NCBI RefSeq assembly: GCF_943734655.1
Contig: NC_071355.1
Location: 56,419,449-56,483,448, forward strand
DNA from: Sabethes cyaneus
Taxonomy: Eukaryota; Arthropoda; Insecta; Diptera; Culicidae
Direction: 5' to 3'
Length of the DNA stretch: 64,000 nucleotides
Position 1 is the first letter of the stretch. Each line of letters starts with the position of its first letter. Under the pieces are notes generated by a model. The model ran no database searches and was not told the DNA's origin. It saw only the letters and a program-made list of their open reading frames with translations. This document shows, piece by piece, positions 11,891-21,699 of the stretch. The position numbers and the translations under genes were made by a program.

Positions 11891-14876
11891 TTATAACGGT
11901 AATCTAAAAAATCTGAATTAATTTTTATAGTGTAATTTTTTTATAATGGTCCTTTGACTTCAGGCTTAAGGTGATACGGTACTGAATCCCAACATGACCG
12001 GAAAAATAACGTTCATGTGAGGATATGGGTGCATCGATCCAGCCATGTTTCACCTTAAGAGACACCCAATACTGCTTTAACTCAAAAAACTATCAAAAAC
12101 CCAATAACATAAATTTAAAAATAACCAGTCCACCATTTAAGGGCTCTCAAAGCATGCTGCTTAGAGTTATTGTAGTATTTAGAAACAATTGCCTTATATA
12201 CCGTTTTCAATTATAACCAGATTATGAAGCTTATCTCAAAACTTACCACTGTCAAGCAGCTGTTGATTAAATGAACCCCGATTTGGATTCATGGCTGAAA
12301 ATGGCACAAAATTAAATTGCAATCCGCCAGATTCAACGACCCGCTTTCGCTGGTAAGCTATAGGTACACTTAACCACAGCAATGCGGCTCATTTCCATTG
12401 TTCTACCATGGGAACGTTGATCTTCGGTGCAGCTGTATTTGTGCATTCTTCATTACAGTAAAACCAACATGATGAGGCAGACTGTTGCTCTTTGATCATC
12501 GCTGAGAATAATTTATTTCAACTGATGGCAGTGGAAGAACAAATCCCATTCAGCGCTAGGCAAGCACGGCATCATCATTTAAATGAATAGTTAGGAGAGC
12601 TTAAAACATTCTTTCATATTTGTTAAGAACTGACCGCAAAACCCAATTAGCGTACGGTTTATTTTTAAGTTTTGAAAAATTAATTTTCTCTGGAAGTGCA
12701 TTCATTTACTGCTAGTTCTATTTACTTTCATGGCATCTACCGGCTACCGAAACAGTTTTGTTAAGGTTTATAAAGATTAATAATATTCATATATGAGAGC
12801 AATGAAGAGAGACCATCTCTATTTAATGCAAATGCGATAAATGAGTTAATCCAGAACTCAAAGTAACTGGAATAAAATTGCTGTACACCCGTTTTTAGTT
12901 AGTTCGTACACTATCTGCACCCAAAAATTATAAACTTCTGACAAACGCTTGTTGGTTTCGGAGCCTACCGATGGTGGTCTCATTGTGGCCATCCGTGGCT
13001 CGCAGTGTTCCTGCACACAACAATCATTTCATCTCCGGGAACAGCACAAACCACGGCCACTTCAACCCAACGGAGCTTGCATAAGCCGGCAAAACCATGC
13101 GCAAGTGTAAGAACACCGAAAACCATCGCCGTATTTCACTCAACATTCACGAGCGGTCTCATCCGTTGTTGTGTGCCACAAACGGCACAAGTGCAGTCCT
13201 GCGACGGCAAACGAGATCAAACACACAAACAGTGCTCTCATCTGTATGGAAACGTGCTTCGACACAACAAAAGCTCCACACCAGACAACATTTTATGAGA
13301 TAGTATTATGGAAATGATGATAGCAGCAATAGCAATAATAGCAGTAATGATAATATAAAATTCAATTGCATGGATCCGCACAACGATAACCGGGTATCAA
13401 ATTTTCAACGATTCATTTCGGTGTCCACGCGCCGCACGTGGGTTGTGAAGAATATGGATGCTGTACTGCCAACTTACCCCCGAAGGACCAATGTAAAATG
13501 TTCTCATTTTAAAGCACTTTATCCGATTATAAATTGGTGCGGCAACATTCGGGTGGAACTCGTTCACTATAAAAGGAGTTGTTCAAACAGATTCACAATA
13601 ACACAAAAAAATCCTTCCGACAGAGCATAAAAAGCAAACATGTCTCTCGCCCACTGAGCAGAGCAGTATGCATGCCCTGGCACTGTTTCACGTTCCATGT
13701 CAGCATATTGAATTTAAATGAAGATAGGATTAGTTCGTGTGCATGCGAGCAGCTCTCAAACAGAACGAAAGAAAGTCACTTCGCAAAACTTTCTACAAAC
13801 AATTCAAATCAGCATCAACTCCACCGTGCTCATTATGATAATAACAACGATAATAAAAGGAACACAGAGAAACGAGCACGTGTTGGCGAACGGAAAACTT
13901 TTCCCACCCAGAAAACATTCTTATCACTTTGGATCCTACAGTTATCCGATAGTTGCTACTACCTCATAGAAGTGTGTTTAGATATAGAACTGACAGACAG
14001 CCGCGCATTCAGTTTGTGTACCTACTCGAAAGTGTTCTAAGCTTTTTCAATAGACCAACCAACATTCGTAATAGAATGATCCACTGGAAGGAAAAATTCA
14101 CCGCTGATCATCTACTAAACAAACCACGAAGTGGTTTCAATCAATTGAAAGCTAAATGATTAGTAGAGAAAATAACGACCACAATTGAACCATTCTATAA
14201 ACTGCAACTATATCGTGCAACAAACAGTGCACTGTTTGCGCCGTACGAGAAAAGCCAAGAAACCAAACAAACAGATAAGCTTCTCTGAGATGAGATCAAA
14301 ATAGCTTTAATAAAATTGACGAGGAACTTGCTGCGCAATGGCATCGCAAATGATACCTGTTGATGGCGCGTAAACAACCGGAACCAGGCAGTCGTTCGAC
14401 GTGGTTGAGCAGAAAATTAACGTTTCACTAACAGCCGGTAGTAGACGGGAATGCTTATGGTTTCGCACGTACATACGCCTACACCAGACAAGCCGCAAAG
14501 TTGATTGAACATTGATCTGATCATTGATCATCATCACTAATCAGCTTGTGTGAGTCTGATTCTTTCGATGAATGCTAGCAGCTTTCGCTATTGTCGGAAC
14601 AATGATATGCTACACTGTGAAATTTTGCTAATGAAATTATTGGACAAACTTATTTTCCCACGAATACTTTTCGAGAAACAAAATTTGCATTAATGCAACC
14701 AACAAAAGATTATTCAGAATAACAATAAAGTATTTTCGAGCGTCTTAGTATAACTTACGAATAAACGAGAACTATTTTGGAGGAGATTTCAGAACAGAGA
14801 AAGGTATAGAGAAGCTAGAGTTACGAAAAAATGAACGCATACATATCGTCAGCAAAGCAGATAAATTGATTAGATT
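11891..14876. other. No gene recognised
   Basis: The open frames (the longest is 153 codons at 13579-14040) have no recognisable domain and overlap others. A TATAAAAG at 13568-13575 precedes that frame but is not enough to call a promoter. 12960-13300 is more GC-rich and open in two frames. Confidence 0.4.
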
Positions 14877-14878
14877 TA

Positions 14879-15726
14879 AAGGGTGTCCCACATCAATTTG
14901 CATCACGCAAGAAATGCTGTAGAAAATTGTTTACACTGTATTTTTATCATAGTCAGCATTTCGACAAAATGGACAATTGGACAAAATGCGTAACCCGAAA
15001 AGCAACGTCGCGAATTTATTTTGCGCAAGCACCTGGAAAATTTTCGAATCTCTCATCACGGATGATGAGACTTACGTCAAGGCGAACTTCTGGCAGCTAC
15101 CGGACTACTGTACTTCACCGCCCAGCACAAGTTTCATGTTCTGGAGGGAAGTAAGGATGAAGAAACTTTCAGTGTTTGCCAAGAAATACATGATTTGACA
15201 AGCGATCTGCTCACGTGGCAAACAGAGTGCGTCATTCGTGACTACCGGGACTGTAAATGGGCAGATCTACCTCAAGGAGTGTGTATAGAAACGTCTGCTT
15301 CCTCTGTTGAAGCAACACGAGGGCCCTACGATATTCTAGCCGGATCTAGCTTCGTGCCACTATTCAAAGGATGTCCTGGAGTGGTACGAAGCTAACGGGG
15401 TACGCACCGGAGCAAGGGCCCAATGAAAAATACTGGCCAATTATGAAACAGGCACTACGGAAGCAGCCCAAGGAGGTTAAATCTGAGGAATACATGAAGA
15501 AAAAGTGGGTTTCCAAGCTGCAGTCTGGTGTTGTACAAAACTTTTTGAGTGGAGTTAAGCGTAAGGAGCGAGCATACAGTTATTGCATTGAAGTTTAATG
15601 AAATAAATATGCCAAAAGCTTACTAATGAATTATTTATTATTACCTGAAAGTTTGAAAAAGATCGATTAATTAGGTAATTTTCTACAGCGTTTCTTCTGT
15701 GATGCAATTTAATGTGGGACACCCTT
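14879..15726 (+). mobile_element. Dead Tc1/mariner element, ITmDD37E-like (848 bp)
   Basis: The ends are about 27-bp inverted repeats, AAGGGTGTCCCACAT followed by AATTGCATCAC, each flanked by a TA (14877-14878 and 15727-15728). The interior holds transposase remnants in shifting plus-strand frames. The first catalytic Asp block is ITDDETYVK (about 15050-15075). It is followed by WQAIC-like residues near 15200, and by the second block PDLASCHYSK, then VLEWYEANGV, at about 15340-15400. The third block is EKYWPIMKQALRK (about 15426-15465), then LSGVKRKERAYSY. Full-length relatives are about 1.3 kb and encode about 340 residues. Most of the N-terminal DNA-binding part is missing here and at least two frameshifts break the catalytic domain. 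It is clearly inactive. The family assignment rests on the YVK and PDLASCHY context known from mosquito DD37E elements. Confidence 0.85.
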
Positions 15727-15728
15727 TA

Positions 15729-17225
15729 CAGCATCATTAACGTGTACTACCCGCATGAAGGAGCACCCGCGACGAGAAGGAAGCGTTCTACGCGAGGTTG
15801 GAGGCAATGTATGATAGCTGCTCGTCACGGAACATCAAGATCGTCATCAGGGATATCAAGATCGTCGGCAGGGAAGAAATGTATGGACCGGTCGTAGTAC
15901 CCCATAGCCCAAGCAGCACACTTCTTTCGCTTTTAGTTACGACTGAAATTGGTCCTAAATCAGTTGCTACAACTGCTTTATAACAACTGTGTTAGTAGGG
16001 AGCCTACACGCCGATACGAACGATAACAGCCAACGATGTACAAACTACGCAGCTTCCCGAGACCTGGTGATCCGAGGCACCATTTTCCCACGCAAAGATT
16101 CACAAAGCCACTTGGAGATCACCTGATCAATGAACCATATTGACCACGTTCTCCTAGATGGCCGCAAACGCGTCCTTCTCGGCTGAACATCAGACAGCTA
16201 TCTGCAATGCCGCAATCTACGGAGAACTACTCGCGAATACTGAATAAGGGACTGCCTTCTTCTGAAGAGCTACGTGCTTCAAACCTCAAAGACAGTTGGG
16301 GTAGAATACGCTCGACTATCGGAGAGCCTGGTACCACGACACTAAGTAAAAACCCCTGGAGTTTGTATACTCCAATTGGTAATAATCGGTTTGATGGGGA
16401 ACGCCAACAAGCGGTAGAGAGAAAAAAATTGCTTGGAAAAATTATCTGAGCATTGCCACTAGCGAGAACTTGGTCAAATACCGACGACGAACCACTTGAC
16501 CACGAACCTAAGGAATAAAAAGCCCGAAAAGGATGACAGAGATCATGAAGAATTAGAACAACTATTCGGAGCTAATGACATGCGCAAGTTTTCGGACAAG
16601 GTGAACCAATCTCGTAAGGGCTACAAAACCGAAATCTGATATGTGTAGGGACGGGAGAGGGCATCTGATGACAAACGAGCGCGAGGTAGTCGACAGATGC
16701 GATCACTTTTTCGATGAACACCTCGATGGTGAAGTTGCAGAAGGAAGCGGAACAGAGGTTAACCTAGGAGTACAAATGGAAGATAGTAATGTCCCAGCAC
16801 CTCCAAGAAGTCAAACGAGAAATCTGGTTACTGAAGACCAACAAAGCCACTGGTAAGGACCGCCTACCGGCCGAGTTTTATAAACATGGCTGAGAAACGC
16901 TGGCAATGGCTTTACACTGGGTTATTTACTTGATCTGGGAGGAAGAGAAGCTACTCGAGAAATGGATGGAAGGAGCGGTTTGTCCCATCTACAAAAAGGG
17001 TGATTGACTCGACTGCTGCAACCATCGCGGTATAACGCTGGTAAACGCCGCCTACAAGGTACTCTACCAGATCCTGTTACGCGGGCTGTCACCGATCGCA
17101 CTGATTTTTGAGAATTACCAGTCCGGCATCATGGAGGCTCGCGCAACTGTGAACCAAATTTTTACCATCCGACAGATCTTGCGAAGTCTGTCGATAAAGA
17201 AGGGTCACGTCTTGAAGACATTTAT
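15729..17225 (+). pseudogene. Decayed LINE: endonuclease and N-terminal RT
   Basis: This starts immediately after the TA of the preceding mariner element. In order there are endonuclease-like pieces (INVYYPHEG, FYARLEAMYDS, IKIVIRDIKIVGREEMYG), then NYAASRDLVIRGTIFPRKD, IDHVLLDGRKRV and ERKKLLGKI. The linker before the RT follows (FSDKVNQSRKGYKTE, REVVDRCDHFFDEHL). The RT start has KATGKDRLPAEF, WMEGAVCPIYKKGD, LVNAAYKVL and QIFTIRQIL. It ends near 17220, before the catalytic palm. It is the same family as 42135-43887 and supplies the endonuclease half that copy lacks. This endonuclease belongs to the exonuclease-endonuclease-phosphatase fold that nicks target DNA for priming. Several stops and frameshifts are present and the GDFNA-type motif is degraded. 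Confidence 0.85.
15908..16000. mobile_element. Small palindromic insertion in the LINE, CCAAGYAACA-like
   Basis: The LINE reading is interrupted between the VVPHS and NDNSQRCTNYA blocks by about 90 bp. The insertion begins cccaagcagcacacttc and ends aactgtgttagtaggga, with partly mirrored ends. It looks like a relative of the 8718 and 60137 elements. No clean target duplication is visible. Confidence 0.4.
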
Positions 17226-17488
17226 AACCCAAGGCTTAGCTTGTTTCAGTAGGGCAAAAATATTCCCTGGTATTATTTACTATCTTTTTTAAACAAAATG
17301 CTAAAAAATATTTTCCCAATTATCCCAATTGTGTAGTGGATCACGAGGTTAAACATATTGAACAAAATATTAAATATTACCTGTATAGTTATGAAGTGCT
17401 ACAAAGTAGTCATCTAGGGTCGTTACTGTTATGTATGTATTGATGATAGATAGACTGTCCAAAAGTTGTGCAAACAAATTTTAATATA

Positions 17489-17894
17489 CCGTGAACGCAC
17501 ATAATTCCGATCACTCAAGTCGGTCTAGAGGTCGATTTAAAAATATAAAATTTAATCGAAGATCGCTGACTAGGAGCAGGCATGAAAGACCATCACCTTG
17601 ACGAAGCCCTCTGTGTGATTCGAATGAACTTGACAATCCACCCGAAATCGGAACACAGCACTGTGTACCATCCATCGTAGATTTAATCAGTTTGATGAGC
17701 TTCCTGGGGAAGCTGTTCTCGTGCACGATTTTCCATAGCTCTTTCCGGTCGATGGTATCACATGCGGCTTTGAAGTCAACGAATAAATGATGCGACTCAT
17801 TGACTATAGGACATTCAATTTAATCTTCTAAAAATAGACTACTTTAGTTAAGTGATCGGAATTCGGATCTGATCGGAACTATGTGCGTTCATGG
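17489..17894. mobile_element. TA-flanked TIR element enclosing an RT fragment (406 bp)
   Basis: The ends CCGTGAACGCACATAATTCC and, complemented, CCATGAACGCACATAGTTCC are flanked by TA at 17487-17488 and 17895-17896. The mirrored similarity continues loosely for about 60 bp. The middle (about 17570-17790) encodes, on the minus strand, a LINE RT palm segment. It contains FKAACDTIDRKELWKIVHE, LIKLIKSTMDG and HRGLRQGDGLSCLL, that is motifs A and B, without motif C. The RT piece is from a different subfamily than the LINE just upstream. Either a Tc1-type MITE picked up host sequence, or a LINE fragment lies between two MITE ends. Confidence 0.75.
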
Positions 17895-18205
17895 TACACA
17901 GAACGAAAAAATGAATCTCACATTCGAAATGCATATAAATTAATGAACACGTAACAAAAATCATATATATTTTTCCATCAAATAAAACCTAAATAAATTA
18001 AACCTTTTTTAAAGATTTGTTTTTATATCAAACCAAATGTATTAAATGATCCTACATGTATGCAGTACACACTACGACATTTTGTATTGTGAAATAGCAC
18101 GTAATATGATATGATTAGTGATGTTCCATTTATGTGCCTGTTGAAAGACGTAAATTTACAGGTTTTTTTCCGAAATGTGTACGCAGGGAAGCAGAGCAAT
18201 ATCTT

Positions 18206-18287
18206 GGCGTATCTCGTACTCATGATTCGAACCTACGACGGCTGGGTTCTTAGGCCAATATCTTACCTCTTAACTGTCTTGGAGGCC
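18206..18287 (-). repeat. tRNA-like SINE head, degraded
   Basis: The minus strand reads as a tRNA-like head starting ggcctccaagacagttaaga (A-box region degraded) with a B box GTAGGTTCGAATCATGAG. It differs from the 606-type and 26-kb SINEs. The body and tail are not clear. Confidence 0.45.
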
Positions 18288-18289
18288 AC

Positions 18290-19570
18290 ATTATTAAATC
18301 TACATATTTCAATAATATTATTAACCTCGAGTAACCGGTCCGGAGTAAAACTGATCTACATGAGGACACATGCAACGAAGACTTTAGGCTCGGTTCGCAT
18401 CCTAGCTGTGGTCCGGATTTTCTATCAACATTCTGTACACATGGAGAATATAGCCCCTGACCCTGACCTGTGATTACCTAGCCGTCACTGCCAGCCCATT
18501 GCTCGATTCTTCGGTAGGCCAACCACAAAGTGAAAATGTATTGGCTCTTCCCGCGGCACCTCCCGGATTGTGATTCTTCCCTTTTGTGTCCACCTATACG
18601 CACATTGTCCGTATATTGGCTGAACCAACTCTTCTGCGGTATGTCTTACAATCCCATACACTGCAGCAACAGATGAGTGGCATCCTCACCGTTTTCTTCC
18701 ACCGGCCCACTTTGCAGTTCATCACGAATGCAAAATAATGCAACGTTTGCTTGCCGAATTCTTAATCGGGAAAGAAACACAAAGACGATGAAAACTATCT
18801 TTCTGTACGCTACACTTTTTTTAGTAATGTGTCTTTTACGGCGATTGAAGCGATCCGAAACAAAATTTATCATATTTTTTAATGAAAACTGTTCTGCCGA
18901 ACCGAACAAGAAAATTTCATTTAATGTTCTGTCTTCTGTGCGCCGCAAGAAGAAAAAAACAAATGGGAATCGGATCCCCTTCTACTGACAAATGACAACC
19001 AGTGATGCCACCCGTTTTTAAAAAGTGCGTATCAGTTTGCAAGTTCTATTTATTTGTCCCCACTAGAAGTTAATCGGATGTATGAATTAAATTACGTAAA
19101 ATATGCTGTTGTTAGTGCCTAGATGCATTTTGCGGTTGAACTCTTAGAGCTTAGCTATTCTGAAGAATTTGTTTAGAATCACTCAATAAATATATCCTAC
19201 TAGTTGAGCCCGAATCTTGCGATCCGGAAAATACAAATGTCTGTTCAGAATTCAGAAAACTGCGGATACATTCTATTGGCCAATGTTTGCAAAGATGTTT
19301 AATCTTTGTATTAGTTCTTTGAGTTCTTATATTGCATAATTTAGCTCTAAGATGTTGTACATAAAAGAATTAGTACTGAAACAATTAGTTTTTGTGGTCG
19401 TATTGGATTTTATTTAACTGAATAAAAACTGCTGGCTGTTTGCAACATTTATGTAGTCTGATTAGATTAAAATGTTGCTTAGAAAATTCTTGAACGTTTG
19501 CTATCCTTAACTCATTTTTAAAAATTTAGCGACTTGGTCCGGTTTCATTTAACACCGACCATATGATATC
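18290..19570. other. No gene recognised
   Basis: Two overlapping frames of about 100 codons at 18646-18988, on opposite strands, have no recognisable family. The rest is AT-rich unique sequence. Confidence 0.4.
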
Positions 19571-19573
19571 GCG

Positions 19574-20868
19574 ACAAGCAATCGAGTTGAGCAGGCGAGT
19601 CGAGCAGTCGAGTCGAACTGTCGAGTCGAGTAGTCAAATCGAGCAGTCTAGTCGAGCAGTTAAATCAAGCTGTTTAGTCAAGCTGTTCAGTAAAGCAGTC
19701 CGGTCGAGCAGTTGAGTCGAACAGTTGAGTCGAGCAGTTGAGTCGAATGGTCGAGTCGAGCAGTTAAATCGAGCAGTTCAGTCGAGTAGTTTAATCGAGC
19801 AGTTAAATCGAGTAGTCCAGTCGAGCAGCTGAATCGAGTAGTCTAGTCGAGCACTTGAGTCAAGTAGTCGAATCGAATGGTTCAGTTAAGCAGTCGGGTC
19901 AAGCGGTTAAGTCGAACAGCGGAGTCGAGCAGTCGAGTCGAGCAGTTGAGTCGAGTAGTCCAGTCAAACAGTTTATTCGAGCAGTTGAGTCGAGTAATCC
20001 AGTTGAGCAGCTGAGTCGAACAGTCGAATCGAGTAGTCTAGTCGAGTAGTCCAGTCGAGCAGTTGAATCTAGCAGTTAAGTCGAGCTGTCGAATCAAACG
20101 GAACTCAAGCAGTTGAGTCAAATCGAGCAGCTAAATTAAGCTGTTCAATCAAGCAGTCCAGCCGAGCAGTTGAGTCGAGCAGTCAAGTTGGGCAGTTGAA
20201 GTCGAGTCGAGCAGTTTAATCGAGCAGTCCAATCGAGCAGTTTAATCGGGCAGTTAAGTCGAGTAGTCCAGTCGAGCAGTTGAATCGAGTAATTTAATCG
20301 AGCAATTGAATCGACTAGCCTAGTCGAGCAATCGGGTTAAGCGGTTCAGTCGAGCAGTTAAGCCAAACAGTTGAGTCGATCAGTTCAGTCGAGTAGTTAA
20401 GTCGAACAGTAGAATCGGGCAGTTAAGTCGAGCAATCGAATCAAACAGTTAAGTCAAGCAGTTGAGTCGAGCAGTCGAGTTGAATGGCTAAGTCAAGCAG
20501 TCTAATCGAGCTGTTGAATTATGTGTCCAGTCAACCAGTCCAGTCGAGCAGTCGAATCGAACAGTTCAGTCGAGCAGTTCAATCGCGCAGTTAAGTCGAG
20601 CAATCGGGTCGAGTAGTAAGTCAAGCAAATGTGTCAAGCAGTCGAATCGAGTAGTTAAATCGAGTAGTCCACTCGAGCAGTTAAATCTAGCTGTTCAGTC
20701 AAGCAGTCAAGCCGATTTGTCCATTCAAGCAGTTGAGTCGAGCAGTCGAATCGAACCGTTCAGTTAAGCTGTCCAGTCGAGCAATCAAATCGAGCAGTCT
20801 AATCGACCAGTCCAGTCGGGCAGTCTAGTCAGCCAGTTGAGCAATCGAGCAGTCCAGCAGTCGACCAG
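19574..20868. repeat. 13-bp minisatellite, about 1.3 kb
   Basis: The unit is GTCGAGCAGTTGA with heavy divergence (cagtcca, cagttaa, tagtcta and similar variants), repeated roughly 95-100 times head to tail. A few units have lost or gained bases near 20100, 20195, 20525 and 20830. Three units make 39 bp, so a frame such as 19855-20049 shows a spurious 13-residue peptide repeat. The array is old, since no two neighbouring units are reliably identical. No TIR or duplication was found at its edges. Confidence 0.95.
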
Positions 20869-21092
20869 TGAGGTGACTGAGAATAGAATTCATTGCTACG
20901 AAAACATGATGTCCTGTCAGGGGCCTGTTTTTAATTACCGATTAGCCTTTTATGACGTCCTGTCCAAGACCAGGTTTTCGGTACAGACATAAGCCTTTTA
21001 TATAAATAGAAAATAGATAGTTTGTTACTTTTCAATCTACTCTGTTGACTTTCCAATCTGCTATGCAATTCAGAAGCTTTTTTAAATTCTTT

Positions 21093-21128
21093 CCGACGTT
21101 TCGACTTGTATTTAAGTCTTCTTCAAGC
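21093..21128 (-). other. Hairpin followed by GAAACGTCGG, locus 2
   Basis: The minus strand reads CTTGAAGAA, stem GACTT, loop AAATAC, stem AAGTC, then GAAACGTCGG. This is the best preserved of the three loci: the 5' side is close to CTGAAGAA, which would satisfy the CUGANGA box of a hammerhead apart from one altered base and one extra A before the stem. Confidence 0.5.
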
Positions 21129-21220
21129 ATTGAATATTATTTGTTCTTTGTCGTTTGTCTTTAGTGTTTAGAATTTAAATGTGTTCGGCTGATTTTCGTT
21201 CCATATCTGTCGTCTGTTAA

Positions 21221-21279
21221 GGGGGCATAGCACATTTGACATGAGGCAAAAAACATGGTGTAAAAGGTACTATGCCCCC
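21221..21279. mobile_element. 59-bp TTAA-flanked mini-element
   Basis: The ends are GGGGGCATAGCAC and, complemented, GGGGGCATAGTAC (12 of 13), directly flanked on both sides by TTAA (21217-21220 and 21280-21283). TTAA duplication is the signature of piggyBac-type transposases. Only 33 bp separate the inverted repeats. Confidence 0.7.
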
Positions 21280-21429
21280 TTAAATTTTTGAATTATGACT
21301 ATTTTTATAATTAGAAGTAATTCAACACACTACTTTTTTCACACTATAGAAATAAACTTATAAAATTGCTTACGGAATTAAATAGTTACTAGACTGGCAG
21401 GCGTAATTTTGAAATAAAGTTAATCACTA

Positions 21430-21697
21430 CACGGAAAAAATTCGATTCCGATACCATGAATAAAATCATGAAACCATAAAGTTTGCGTTGCTGTGAAATC
21501 ATGACTGAACTGCCATATCAGGCATCACATAATCCTAAACAATAATTTATGATCTTGCGTTGTGTTGTACTGCAAAAAGTGCGTGATATCGAAGTGAAGC
21601 ATTATTATTCATGGTGTATTTTCATAAAACATAAGCTAAAATACTGAATTCATAAGTCATTTTGCTCATTTTGCACTAGATTGAATTCCTATCCGTG
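21430..21697. mobile_element. Tc1/mariner-like MITE, CACGGAAAAAATTC ends (268 bp)
   Basis: The left end CACGGAAAAAATTCGATTCC and the complemented right end CACGGATAGGAATTCAAT are flanked by TA at 21428-21429 and 21698-21699. There is no coding capacity. Confidence 0.65.
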
Positions 21698-21699
21698 TA

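Noticed and set aside
13568..14040. TATA box (TATAAAAG) driving a 153-codon gene
   Set aside because: The frame starts only a few bases after the box, has no domain, and several other frames overlap it.
18646..18988. Pair of ~100-codon frames on opposite strands
   Set aside because: No recognisable domain, no LINE or transposase motif, and mutually exclusive strands.
19574..20868. CRISPR-like array
   Set aside because: There are no spacers; units are contiguous 13-mers, and the genome is eukaryotic.
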